From Dyadobacter endophyticus (GTDB lineage: Bacteria; Bacteroidota; Bacteroidia; Cytophagales; Spirosomataceae), in NCBI RefSeq assembly GCF_014641595.1, contig NZ_BMIA01000003.1:744001-808000 (forward strand): 64,000 nucleotides of DNA, written 5' to 3'. The notes under the pieces were generated by a model. That model searched no databases. It had not been told where the DNA came from and saw only the letters and a list, made by a program, of their open reading frames with translations. Numbering within the stretch: the first letter of the stretch is position 1; every line of letters starts with the position of its first letter. This document shows positions 1 through 7,636 of this stretch, piece after piece. Made by a program: the position numbers and the translations under genes.

Positions 1-300
1 CACGTGCTCGGCGGCATTATCTCCCCATTGGAGGGCATCGGCCCGTCGGACCTCGAAATTGATTCATTAATGTCGCGGGTGGGCGAGCGGGAAGGTGAAG
101 ACGCTGTTCAGGAAGTAATATTGGCATTGAGTCCGACGATGGAAGGCGACACCACCGCTTTTTACCTGCAAAAAAAGTTAAAGGCCACGGGAGTCAAAAT
201 AAGCACTATCGCAAGAGGTATCCCCATCGGCGGAGACCTGGAATATGCGGACGAGATCACACTCGGCCGCAGCATTGTAAGCCGGGTGGCTTACGATTAA
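1..300 (+). CDS. recR: Recombination protein RecR, C-terminal part
   Basis: Only the last 99 codons are present; the frame is open to the left edge, so the GTG at position 4 is an internal codon and not a start. The residues VLGGIISPLEGIGP and, further on, ALSPTMEGDTTAFYL and ARGIPIGGDLEYADE match the Toprim half of RecR closely. RecR works with RecO and RecF to load RecA on gapped DNA during repair. The N-terminal helix-hairpin-helix and zinc finger lie outside the window. The next gene follows after 23 bp on the same strand, which would allow read-through, though the two functions are unrelated. Confidence 0.93.
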   Translation, partial: HVLGGIISPLEGIGPSDLEIDSLMSRVGEREGEDAVQEVILALSPTMEGDTTAFYLQKKLKATGVKISTIARGIPIGGDLEYADEITLGRSIVSRVAYD

Positions 301-323
301 CACTAAACACTTATTGTACTGTT

Positions 324-1049
324 ATGAATAGAACAGACTTTTTGAAAACACTCGCCGGCAGCGCACTCACTGTGAGCGCATTGGCTGAGCAGTCACTTGC
401 CGGAGTGTCGCACGCAGGAACATCCAATACCATATTAGCGGAAACAGCTCCATTCAAACAAGCTCCGCTTCCTTACGATTTCGGCGCGTTGGAGCCCAGC
501 ATCGACAAGCTGACGATGGAAATTCACTACGGTAAACACCACGCGGCATACGTCAAAAATCTCAATGACGCTGTAAAAGGAACCGAATGGGAGAAAAAAT
601 CCCTGGAAGATATTATCAAATCGATCAGCAAAGCACCGGCTGCGGTGCGCAACAACGGCGGCGGCCACTGGAACCACACTTTCTTCTGGGAAGTAATGGG
701 CCCTAAAAAGAGCGCTGCGCCAACCGGTGCTGTCGCCGATGCAATTAATGGCCAGTTCGGGTCATTCGATAAGTTCAAAGAAGAGTTCGGGAAAGCCGGA
801 GCTACGCGTTTCGGTTCGGGCTGGGCATGGCTCGTTGCCAAAGGCGGAAAACTTGCCGTAGGTTCAACGCCCAACCAGGATAACCCATTAATGGATGTTT
901 CCGATTTCAAAGGAACGCCAATCCTCGCCCTCGACGTTTGGGAGCACGCCTATTACCTGCATTACCAAAACAAACGCCCGGATTACATCAAGGCATTCTG
1001 GGATGTAGTGAACTGGGATAAGGTGGCTGAGAATCTTAAAAAGGCTTAA
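324..1049 (+). CDS. Superoxide dismutase, Fe/Mn family, with export-like N-terminus
   Basis: A 241-residue protein that should convert superoxide to peroxide and oxygen. The metal ligands are visible as His68 (MEIHYGKHH), His118 (HWNHTFFW), Asp204 and His208 (DVWEHAYY). Gly at the GGGHWNH motif together with Gln in STPNQDNPLM is the pattern of Mn rather than Fe enzymes; this is family knowledge, not proof of metal. Compared with cytoplasmic SODs of about 200 residues, it has about 45 extra N-terminal residues: NRTDFLK followed by a hydrophobic stretch and ALA. This resembles a Tat signal in which the second arginine is Thr. A periplasmic location is therefore inferred. The gene is followed by a strong hairpin. 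Confidence 0.93.
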   Translation: MNRTDFLKTLAGSALTVSALAEQSLAGVSHAGTSNTILAETAPFKQAPLPYDFGALEPSIDKLTMEIHYGKHHAAYVKNLNDAVKGTEWEKKSLEDIIKSISKAPAAVRNNGGGHWNHTFFWEVMGPKKSAAPTGAVADAINGQFGSFDKFKEEFGKAGATRFGSGWAWLVAKGGKLAVGSTPNQDNPLMDVSDFKGTPILALDVWEHAYYLHYQNKRPDYIKAFWDVVNWDKVAENLKKA

Positions 1050-1050
1050 A

Positions 1051-1176
1051 TAGGGAGGAAGGGGAGAATGGAGGAAAGGGAGGATGGAATGCTGATCAAG
1101 TCATTCCGTCCTCCCTTTCGTTTTTATTTCAAAATCCCCCCTTCTTCCCTTTCCTCCTTCCTCCCTTTCCTCCCTA
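1051..1176. repeat. Polypurine inverted array between convergent genes
   Basis: The plus strand from 1051 is nearly pure purine and built of degenerate 8-9 nt units such as GGGAGGAAG, GGGAGAATG, GAGGAAAG and GGAGGATG. The minus strand from 1176 downwards reads the same way: GGGAGGAAA, GGGAGGAAG, GAGGAAAG, GGAAGAAG. Both arms open with TAGGGAGGA directly after each gene's 3' end. The inner part contains the hairpin listed separately. It fills the gap between the convergent SOD and TPR genes. Confidence 0.75.
1074..1124 (+). terminator. Long hairpin after the SOD gene
   Basis: An 18-bp stem (1074-1091 with 1102-1119) has a single T-G pair, a 10-nt loop, and then GTTTTTATTT. It lies 25 bp after the SOD stop codon and fits an intrinsic terminator embedded in the polypurine array. 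Confidence 0.7.
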
Positions 1177-1182
1177 CAAAAA

Positions 1183-2526
1183 CTAGTTACAATACGCCCC
1201 AATGACCTTATAAGCCTGCTGATAACCCAGCTCGCCTGCTTTACTCAGATCAAGACAGCCGTCGTTGATTTCCCCCAGGCTGTTTTTAACAATTCCTCTT
1301 AAATAATAAGCTTCCGGATAGTCGGAACGGAGTTTGATCGAGCTGGTAAAATCCAGCACAGCGCCCATTTGGTCGCCCGATGCCGAGCGGATCATTGCAC
1401 GAGAGAAATAGGCATTGGAATAGGTAGGGTTGAGTTCAACGGCCGTGGTAAGATCGGCCAGAGCCCCTTTGAGCTCCCCTACTTTCGATTTCGCGAGCGC
1501 GCGCACGTAATATGCCTCTGCACGCTCGTTCGTGAGACTTTCGATCTTCAAGTGCGTCTGTACCTGGTCGCGCAGCTCGTCGAGTTTCTCTTTGTTGATC
1601 TTACCTGTGAATGCGTTCTTCTTGGGATCACCGGTATAGGCGTTTTTCACCTCAATGGCTTTGGAAAGATCGGCAATCGCACCACGAGGGTCGTTCAGCT
1701 TTCCTTTTGCGAATCCGCGGCCATAATAGGCATTGTAATTTTCGGGGTCAAGCTGGATGGTCTTGTCAAAGTCGATGATAGCACCCTGAAAATCATCGAT
1801 TTTATTTTTAGCAAAACCGCGGTTGCTGTAATACTCGCTGTCATTCGGGCTCAGCTCGATGGCACGGGTAAAATCGGCGGCAGCACCCTGATAATCCCCA
1901 AGTTCGAGTTTGGCCAGACCTCTGCCCGCATAGGCACCGGTGCGTTTTGGGCTAAGCTCAATCACGCGTGTGAAATCCGCAAGGCTGCCGGCGTATTCCT
2001 GCAAATCCTGTTTGCAATTGCCTCTCGCATACAATGCCGCAAGCTCATCGGGGTTCAGCGCCAGCGCGTGGTCGAGATCGATAAGGGCATTTCTGTGGTT
2101 TTTCAATTTGGCGTAACTCACTCCCCGATTGTAGTAAGCCTTAGGCTCCTCGGGATTGAGTTCGATCGATTTGGAATAATCTTCGATGGCCGAACGGAAG
2201 TCTTCCTGCAAACTTTTGCTTACGCCCCGGCTTTGATAATAAAGCGCTTCCTTAGGATTCAGCTCGATGGCCTTGTCGTAATCCTGCATCGCACCCCGGT
2301 AGTCTTTGAGATTGGCCTTGGCGAGCCCTCGGTTGAAATAGCTGGGCGCGTGGTCAGGACTCATGGAAATTACCGATGTATAGGCCTGCATTGCCCCATT
2401 GAAATCACCCGTCCCGGCTTTGGTATTACCGTCTTCGAAGTACTCGGCTGCTGAACGTTGGGCGAAAACGGGGCAATGGAAGATAAATGCAAAGAGAAAT
2501 GAAATGCCCGTAAATTGAAGTCTCAT
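1183..2526 (-). CDS. Secreted tetratricopeptide-repeat protein
   Basis: A 447-residue protein if started at the ATG at 2526, which puts a normal signal peptide (MRLQFTGISFLFAF...PVFAQ) at the N-terminus; the frame extends 25 codons further upstream but that stretch lacks signal character. The mature part is made of about ten 34-residue TPR units with the recurring pattern AxYxNRGxAKxxLxDxxGAxxDxxKAIELNP, for example YYNRGVSYAKLKNHRNALIDLDHALALNP. TPR arrays are scaffolds for protein-protein contacts, so the partner cannot be deduced. A promoter-like TTG-N20-TACTTTTA lies upstream at 2571-2601. Function unknown; probably periplasmic or outer-membrane associated. Confidence 0.85.
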   Translation of the reverse strand: MRLQFTGISFLFAFIFHCPVFAQRSAAEYFEDGNTKAGTGDFNGAMQAYTSVISMSPDHAPSYFNRGLAKANLKDYRGAMQDYDKAIELNPKEALYYQSRGVSKSLQEDFRSAIEDYSKSIELNPEEPKAYYNRGVSYAKLKNHRNALIDLDHALALNPDELAALYARGNCKQDLQEYAGSLADFTRVIELSPKRTGAYAGRGLAKLELGDYQGAAADFTRAIELSPNDSEYYSNRGFAKNKIDDFQGAIIDFDKTIQLDPENYNAYYGRGFAKGKLNDPRGAIADLSKAIEVKNAYTGDPKKNAFTGKINKEKLDELRDQVQTHLKIESLTNERAEAYYVRALAKSKVGELKGALADLTTAVELNPTYSNAYFSRAMIRSASGDQMGAVLDFTSSIKLRSDYPEAYYLRGIVKNSLGEINDGCLDLSKAGELGYQQAYKVIGAYCN

Positions 2527-2570
2527 GAATGTAAACCTTTTCCTCAAATCAATGTTTTTTAAATAGTGTA

Positions 2571-2601
2571 TAAAAGTATTCAAAATCCGAGTCAGCATCA
2601 A
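2571..2601 (-). promoter_or_regulatory. Bacteroidota-type promoter for the TPR gene
   Basis: On the minus strand TTG (2601-2599) is followed after 20 bp by TACTTTTA (2578-2571), seven of eight matches to TAnnTTTG. It lies 45 bp upstream of the chosen ATG at 2526. Confidence 0.45.
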
Positions 2602-2615
2602 AAAAAGAAAAGCCC

Positions 2616-2623
2616 TATTTTTG
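2616..2623 (+). promoter_or_regulatory. -7 box for the thioredoxin-like gene
   Basis: TATTTTTG matches the Bacteroidota -7 consensus TAnnTTTG exactly and ends 43 bp before the ATG at 2667. No clear TTG element sits at the usual distance. It forms a divergent promoter pair with the TPR gene. Confidence 0.45.
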
Positions 2624-2666
2624 GAATGGCTCCAATCCCCATCTATTCACCAGAACCACACCAGTT

Positions 2667-3200
2667 ATGTCGTCGACCACGAAGAAAATATCACTTGTTT
2701 TATTGCTCCTGATAGCCGGCGCGGCGGTTTATTTTGCGTTTTTCAAATCGCCCGTGCAGCAACGCAGCGATCTTGCCGAGTCCCCTGCTGCGCAGGAATC
2801 TGTTTACCTGCCGCTCACGGACCTTACGGGCAAAGAAGTAGCCATGGACGAGAACAAAATCGCCTTCGTGAACGTGTGGGCAACCTGGTGCGGGCCTTGT
2901 AACATGGAAATGCCAGGCATTCAGACGCTTTACAACAAATACAAAGATCACAGCAAAATCGCATTCTACATTATTTCCGACGAAGATGCGGAAACCGTGA
3001 ACCCGTTCATCGCTCGAAAGGGATACCAATTGCCATTCTATCAATATGCAGGCCCCTACCCTTCGGCCCTCGACGGCAATGCAATTCCGAGGACGTACAT
3101 TATATATAAAGGCAAAATTCTAGCGCAGGAAATAGGCGCTTCGCAGTGGGACAGACCAGAGGTGATCGAACTGATCGAGAAGCAGTTGGCCGAGATATAA
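2667..3200 (+). CDS. TlpA-like thioredoxin-fold protein, membrane anchored
   Basis: A 177-residue protein with an uncleaved-looking N-terminal membrane segment (about residues 8-26) and a periplasmic thioredoxin domain. The active site is NVWATWCGPCNMEMPG, with Cys75 and Cys78 and the extra Trp typical of TlpA/ResA reductases. A cis-Pro region is seen in NAIPRTYIIYKG near residue 145. Such proteins reduce disulfides in cytochrome c maturation, copper centres or other envelope proteins. The convergent neighbour is an azurin, a copper protein, so a role in keeping cysteines reduced for metal insertion is possible but only inferred from position. Confidence 0.85.
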   Translation: MSSTTKKISLVLLLLIAGAAVYFAFFKSPVQQRSDLAESPAAQESVYLPLTDLTGKEVAMDENKIAFVNVWATWCGPCNMEMPGIQTLYNKYKDHSKIAFYIISDEDAETVNPFIARKGYQLPFYQYAGPYPSALDGNAIPRTYIIYKGKILAQEIGASQWDRPEVIELIEKQLAEI

Positions 3201-3206
3201 AACAGA

Positions 3207-3236
3207 AAAGGCGTCACACAAATGCGTGACGCCTTT
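3207..3236. terminator. Bidirectional terminator between the thioredoxin and azurin genes
   Basis: A perfect 11-bp stem, AAAGGCGTCAC with GTGACGCCTTT, encloses an 8-nt loop. A-runs on one side and T-runs on the other let it work for both converging genes. Confidence 0.85.
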
Positions 3237-3256
3237 ATATAAAATTTCAGGTTTGC

Positions 3257-3754
3257 TTATTCAACGATGAAGCTACCTTTCATCAGCGCGTAATGGCCTG
3301 GGAAGCTGCAAATGTAGGTGTAAGTTCCTTTTGCAGGAGCTGTGAATTCGATGGTATCGCTTTCGCCACCGCCTACCAGCTTGGTATTCGCCAGAATGCT
3401 GGCTTTTTCTGATGCAGGGATATAATCGGTTTCACGTGCAGCAGCAGCTTTCGAGCCGAACGCAGCTACGTCGGTACCTGGTTTCAGCAGAACCCAGTTG
3501 TGGCCCATAGCAGCTTTCGCAAGTTTACCTGAGTGAGTCAGCGTAAGTTTCACTTTTTGTCCAGCCTTCACTTTGATCTCTTTCAGGTCGAACTGCATTG
3601 CATCACTTCCTTTGATCACGATCGCCTTAGCTTGCTTCACATCGCTTGCTACTTCTTTTGCAGGAGATGTTTTAGCCGAAACAGGGTTCAATGTAACTGC
3701 TCCGAAAGCCAAAACTGAGGCAAGAAGCATTACGCCATACTTGGTCCTTTTCAT
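3257..3754 (-). CDS. Azurin (type I blue copper protein)
   Basis: A 165-residue precursor with a signal peptide ending near VSA (residue 27). The copper ligands of azurins are all in place: His85 in MGHNWVLL, Cys149 and His154 in ICSFPGHYALMKG, and Met158. The C-x4-H-x3-M spacing is that of azurin rather than plastocyanin, and the GSDAMQFDLKEIKV start of the beta sandwich also fits. It should be a soluble periplasmic one-electron carrier. Its redox partners are not in the window. A TTG-N21-TAAATTGC element is present at 3798-3829. The gene is monocistronic, closed by the shared hairpin at 3207-3236. Confidence 0.93.
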   Translation of the reverse strand: MKRTKYGVMLLASVLAFGAVTLNPVSAKTSPAKEVASDVKQAKAIVIKGSDAMQFDLKEIKVKAGQKVKLTLTHSGKLAKAAMGHNWVLLKPGTDVAAFGSKAAAARETDYIPASEKASILANTKLVGGGESDTIEFTAPAKGTYTYICSFPGHYALMKGSFIVE

Positions 3755-3797
3755 ATTCTGAGTATTAGTAAACTTGTGTTGGTTAAGATTAACTGGT

Positions 3798-3829
3798 GCA
3801 ATTTACGACACGGGTTCTGAAAAATGCAA
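3798..3829 (-). promoter_or_regulatory. Possible azurin promoter
   Basis: On the minus strand TTG (3829-3827) is followed after 21 bp by TAAATTGC (3805-3798). The spacing suits the Bacteroidota promoter, but the -7 box lacks one T of the consensus. Confidence 0.3.
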
Positions 3830-3850
3830 TCCATTAACAATTGTTTGAAC

Positions 3851-4453
3851 TTAAAAAAGGATCTTATATTGGTCGCGGACAGCCCTTCCGACGCAAATAA
3901 CCGATAACACCATCATATAGTGGTTGATATCCACCGGGTCCATCGGCAGTGGCAGCTTCCCCGACTTGGTCGAAAGTGCCAGCAACATCATGGAAAACAA
4001 CGTCCATAATGCGCTCTTCTGGCGGTTAGCGAGGCCGACGCAGGAGATCAGCAATGCTACCAGAATGCAAAATGCCTTGATGATCAATCCAACATATTCC
4101 ACCCGGAACCAGGTAATGCAATAAAACAGCAGTGCCCCCAGACCGACGGTTGAATAGAACAGGTATTTACCGCTATCGTAGCGCATGATCAGGCACCATG
4201 ACGCAGTGACCAGGCACATTGCACCGAGCGTCATTTCCCCAGCCCCGAATATTTCGCGCGCCATCTCCAATCCTTCTACACCGGCATAAAACAATAGGTC
4301 AGTCAGGGCGACCAGCGAAATACTCCCGAAGAAAATGCCCCAGAGCCACCTGATCAGAACGGGTTGCTGCCTGAAATACCGGAAGAAGACAAATAAACTG
4401 GTGATCGTTAGAACGAGGTTGGAAAATATATGCGGATTCAGAAATATGTTCAT
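3851..4453 (-). CDS. Multi-pass membrane protein of unknown function
   Basis: A 200-residue hydrophobic protein with about six or seven membrane segments, for example LVLTITSLFVFF near residue 13, LIRWLWGIFFGSISLVAL near 33, and LIIKAFCILVALLISCVGLA near 123. No catalytic or binding motif is recognisable. It precedes the azurin gene on the same strand with a 96-bp gap that holds a possible azurin promoter, so the two need not be co-transcribed. It is divergent from sucD. Function not assigned. Confidence 0.7.
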   Translation of the reverse strand: MNIFLNPHIFSNLVLTITSLFVFFRYFRQQPVLIRWLWGIFFGSISLVALTDLLFYAGVEGLEMAREIFGAGEMTLGAMCLVTASWCLIMRYDSGKYLFYSTVGLGALLFYCITWFRVEYVGLIIKAFCILVALLISCVGLANRQKSALWTLFSMMLLALSTKSGKLPLPMDPVDINHYMMVLSVICVGRAVRDQYKILF

Positions 4454-4557
4454 AAACAGCCATCCATGTAGTCAAAAAAGCAATTTACAAATTATGCCTA
4501 CATTTTGCTACTTCGTGCTTTTCGTCCTACTTTTACCGAAAAAACTGATTTACCAAC

Positions 4558-5436
4558 ATGAGCGTTTTAGTTAATAAAAACTCCAAGATTATAGTTCAGG
4601 GATTTACCGGTTCGGAGGGCTCGTTCCACGCCCAGCAAATGATTGAATACGGTACGAATGTCGTAGGTGGTGTTACGCCTGGCAAAGGTGGGCTTTCTCA
4701 TTTGGAAAGACCTGTTTTTAACACAGTTGACCTTGCCGTACGCGCTACCGGTGCAGACGTTTCGATCATTTTTGTTCCACCGGCTTTTGCCGCTGACGCG
4801 ATCATGGAAGCTGCTGATGCTGGTATCGGCGTGATCGTTTGTATCACCGAGGGTATCCCAACCAAGGACATGATGCAGGCGAAAGAATATATCAAAGGGA
4901 AAAACACGCGCCTAATCGGCCCTAACTGCCCTGGAATTATCACTGCCGAAGAATGTAAAGTGGGTATCATGCCAGGCTTTATCTTCAAAAAAGGAACGAT
5001 CGGTCTGGTATCGAAATCGGGTACGCTTACGTACGAAGCGGTAGATCAGTTGTCACGCGCAGGATTGGGCCAGACTACGGCGATCGGTATCGGCGGTGAC
5101 CCTATCATCGGTACAACCACCAAAGAAGCGGTTGAGCTTTTGATGAACGACGACGAGACGGAAGCGATCGTTATGATCGGTGAAATCGGCGGAAGCATGG
5201 AAGCGGACGCTGCCGCATATATCAGATCAACCGGCAATAAAAAGCCCGTTGTAGGTTTCATCGCCGGCCAGACTGCCCCCAAAGGACGCCGTATGGGCCA
5301 CGCGGGTGCGATCATCGGCGGCGCGGACGATACTGCGGAAGCGAAAATCAGAATTATGAAAGAGTCGGGCATCTTCGTAGCGGAATCACCTGCATTGATC
5401 GGCGAAACGATGCTTCTGGCACTTGGAAAGAAATAA
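4558..5436 (+). CDS. sucD: Succinyl-CoA synthetase (ADP/GDP-forming), alpha subunit
   Basis: A 292-residue protein, the normal length for SucD. The CoA-binding Rossmann half begins QGFTGSEGSFHAQQMIEYGTNVVGG, and the second half contains GIGGDPIIGTT. The phosphohistidine lies in RRMGHAGAIIGG near residue 246. With SucC it interconverts succinyl-CoA and succinate with substrate-level NTP formation in the citric acid cycle. sucC is not adjacent, which is common in Bacteroidota where the two genes are often separate. A terminator follows at 5461. Confidence 0.97.
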   Translation: MSVLVNKNSKIIVQGFTGSEGSFHAQQMIEYGTNVVGGVTPGKGGLSHLERPVFNTVDLAVRATGADVSIIFVPPAFAADAIMEAADAGIGVIVCITEGIPTKDMMQAKEYIKGKNTRLIGPNCPGIITAEECKVGIMPGFIFKKGTIGLVSKSGTLTYEAVDQLSRAGLGQTTAIGIGGDPIIGTTTKEAVELLMNDDETEAIVMIGEIGGSMEADAAAYIRSTGNKKPVVGFIAGQTAPKGRRMGHAGAIIGGADDTAEAKIRIMKESGIFVAESPALIGETMLLALGKK

Positions 5437-5460
5437 TCATTGCTAACTGACTTTGATCAA

Positions 5461-5486
5461 AGGGCTGGGGAAACCCAGCCTTTTTT
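5461..5486 (+). terminator. sucD terminator
   Basis: A G+C-rich stem GGCTGGG/CCCAGCC with a GAAA tetraloop is followed by six T. It ends just before the next start codon at 5493, so the downstream gene must have its promoter inside or upstream of the hairpin, or rely on read-through. Confidence 0.85.
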
Positions 5487-5492
5487 GTACCG

Positions 5493-6674
5493 ATGAAGTC
5501 CATATTTCCGGCTGTTTTTTGGGCTTTTTTCACGGCAGTAACCTTGGCAGGGTCATTGGCGGAGGGCGCGGCAAAGGTTAACCCGCCGAGCCAGTTCTTT
5601 CCGGTATACAATTACCAGGACGACTGGCTTGTATACAGTGAGCAGTACAAAAACTACGTCCCGTTCTCACAGGGCGTAAACGAAGGAACCCGCTTCGCAA
5701 GCATTTATATCGATCTGGTCAAAAACAGGAGGTATTCCCTGCTTGTCCATTCCGAAAGCGAGAGCTATCTTTTTCTCGAAGGCGCATTGCAAAACCGCAT
5801 CGCGGCGGGCAAATGGCAAGAACTTAACCTCGATAGTCTGCACCGTCTGTACCGTAAAGACGAACTTCTTCTGACTATTTATGGCAGCCCCGGCATTGCC
5901 GACAAGACGGTATTTATCTGCAACAAGAAAAAGCTTACCGACTCCGAAACGATCTCACCGGCGCGGTCCGGGTTCATTAATATCAAGCCGGTTACCTTTA
6001 CGCCTTTCGGAACATTTGCGGGTATCGCATTGATCATTATTCTGATCTTGAATGCATGGATTTTCAATCTGAATCCGCTTTCTTTTATCCGTTTGATAAA
6101 TCCTATTGAATTTTTCAACAACGACCCGCGCGACCAGCTATCGAAGATCAATAAGCCTTACAGCAACACCGTAATCTTCTTTGTCGCGATCAGTTCGATG
6201 ATGATGGGCTTTACGGTGATTTATCTGTCTGCAAACAGGCTTAACCTCTTCTCCGTCAGTACAATTTTATCCGAAAAGGCAAACACGCTACAAATCCTGG
6301 GAGACTTTTGCATCCTTTCCCTGATCTTCTTCCTGCTCGTATACGCCAAGTACATATTCATGGTTCTGGCGGGCAATATGCTCAATCTGGACAAGCAAGT
6401 CGACATTATTTTCCTCAAAATTGTACAGTCGTCGTACCTCTTTTACGCACTGGTGTTTCTCGTCATTTTCGGCTTGTACTCCAACCACATCAACTGGCTG
6501 GAAGCAAGCAGGCCGTACGTGCTTCTGCCGTTCCTTTTTTTCTACATCGCCCGGTTTGTGGGATTATATGTTGTAGCCAAGCCGACCGGCTCGTTGATTA
6601 ATCTCTATTTATTTTCTTACCTTTGTGTCATCGAAATAATCCCGCTCATCGTGAGTATGAAATTTGCTTTATAG
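5493..6674 (+). CDS. DUF4271-type membrane protein
   Basis: A 393-residue protein with a cleavable-looking signal (residues 1-25), a roughly 140-residue extracytoplasmic part rich in aromatic residues, and a C-terminal block of about six membrane segments starting near residue 174 (FAGIALIIILILNAWIFNL). Length, topology, the NPxxFFNNDPR-like loop and the position directly before hemD match the DUF4271 family of Bacteroidota as I know it. The molecular function of the family is not established. It is followed after 41 bp by hemD and then by the T9SS genes, so co-inheritance with the secretion machinery is suggestive. Confidence 0.75.
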   Translation: MKSIFPAVFWAFFTAVTLAGSLAEGAAKVNPPSQFFPVYNYQDDWLVYSEQYKNYVPFSQGVNEGTRFASIYIDLVKNRRYSLLVHSESESYLFLEGALQNRIAAGKWQELNLDSLHRLYRKDELLLTIYGSPGIADKTVFICNKKKLTDSETISPARSGFINIKPVTFTPFGTFAGIALIIILILNAWIFNLNPLSFIRLINPIEFFNNDPRDQLSKINKPYSNTVIFFVAISSMMMGFTVIYLSANRLNLFSVSTILSEKANTLQILGDFCILSLIFFLLVYAKYIFMVLAGNMLNLDKQVDIIFLKIVQSSYLFYALVFLVIFGLYSNHINWLEASRPYVLLPFLFFYIARFVGLYVVAKPTGSLINLYLFSYLCVIEIIPLIVSMKFAL

Positions 6675-6715
6675 TCAGGAAACATGAATTGGGAATAAAC
6701 TAATGAGGATTATAC

Positions 6716-7498
6716 ATGAGTGATACCATCAATTTTGATCAGGACCGGCTTAAAAAAGTAACCAGTCTTTTGGTAAGTCAATCCCGACCAGCAGACGAGA
6801 ATTCACCTTACTACGAATTAGCCAGAAAGTACAATATCAAGGTTGATTTCCGGCCCTTCATACAGGTCGACGGAGTTTCCTACAAAGACTTTCGCAAGCA
6901 AAAAGTCAACATCCTGGACCATACGGCCGTTATTTTCACAAGCCGTAACGCGATTGACCATTTTTTCCGTATTTGTAACGAAGGTCGGGTCGAAGTACCC
7001 GCTACGATGAAATATTTCTGTATCTCGGAGCAAACGGCTAATTATCTTCAGAAATACATTGTGATCCGCAAGAGAAAGATCTTTACAGGCACCAAAACCG
7101 CTGCCGAGCTGATCGAACTCATGCGCAAGCACAAGAAAGAGAAATTCCTGTACCCATGCTCCGATGTCAGAAAGAACGACATTCCCGAGTTCGCGGATAC
7201 CGAAGAATTCCATTTCACGGAAGCAACTATGTATCAGACAGGTTCTGCTGATTTGTCGGACCTGGAAGATGTGTACTACGATATCATCGCTTTTTTCAGT
7301 CCGTCGGGGATCAAATCGCTTTTTGACAACTTCCCGGACTTCAAACAGAACAACACCCGCATTGCCGCTTTTGGCCCCACGACTGCAAAAGCAGTAGAAG
7401 ACGCCGGGCTCTTCCTGGACATTCAGGCTCCACTGCCGAATGCACCTTCGATGACAGGCGCACTCGACCTGTATATCAGCAAAGCGAACAACGTATAA
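6716..7498 (+). CDS. hemD: Uroporphyrinogen-III synthase
   Basis: A 260-residue HemD-fold protein that would close and invert ring D of hydroxymethylbilane to uroporphyrinogen III in haem synthesis. HemD sequences diverge strongly; recognisable parts are AVIFTSRNAIDHFF in the first domain (near residue 75), FLYPCSDVRKNDIPE, and DIIAFFSPSGIKSLFDNFP followed by RIAAFGPTTAKAVEDAGL in the second, the last being the best conserved segment of the family. It follows the DUF4271 gene closely and ends with a strong terminator at 7518. Other haem genes are absent from the window. Confidence 0.88.
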   Translation: MSDTINFDQDRLKKVTSLLVSQSRPADENSPYYELARKYNIKVDFRPFIQVDGVSYKDFRKQKVNILDHTAVIFTSRNAIDHFFRICNEGRVEVPATMKYFCISEQTANYLQKYIVIRKRKIFTGTKTAAELIELMRKHKKEKFLYPCSDVRKNDIPEFADTEEFHFTEATMYQTGSADLSDLEDVYYDIIAFFSPSGIKSLFDNFPDFKQNNTRIAAFGPTTAKAVEDAGLFLDIQAPLPNAPSMTGALDLYISKANNV

Positions 7499-7517
7499 AC
7501 AGCATTACAAAGCCGCG

Positions 7518-7547
7518 AAAAGCCCCGGAAAAAATCCGGGGCTTTTT
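7518..7547 (+). terminator. hemD terminator
   Basis: A perfect 12-bp stem, AAAAGCCCCGGA with TCCGGGGCTTTT, closes a 5-nt A-rich loop and ends in T residues. It separates hemD from porP transcriptionally. Confidence 0.88.
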
Positions 7548-7636
7548 CATGTTTATATCAATTTTTTTAAGCAATATGCGTTATCAATCTAAATCCGAAA
7601 GCATATCAGCGTGATCCTTAAATCTATTCCTGCGGC

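Noticed and set aside
1369..2454. 361-codon frame on the plus strand opposite the TPR gene
   Set aside because: It mirrors the repeat periodicity of the TPR gene, starts without signal or promoter, and has no recognisable domain; it is an antisense shadow.
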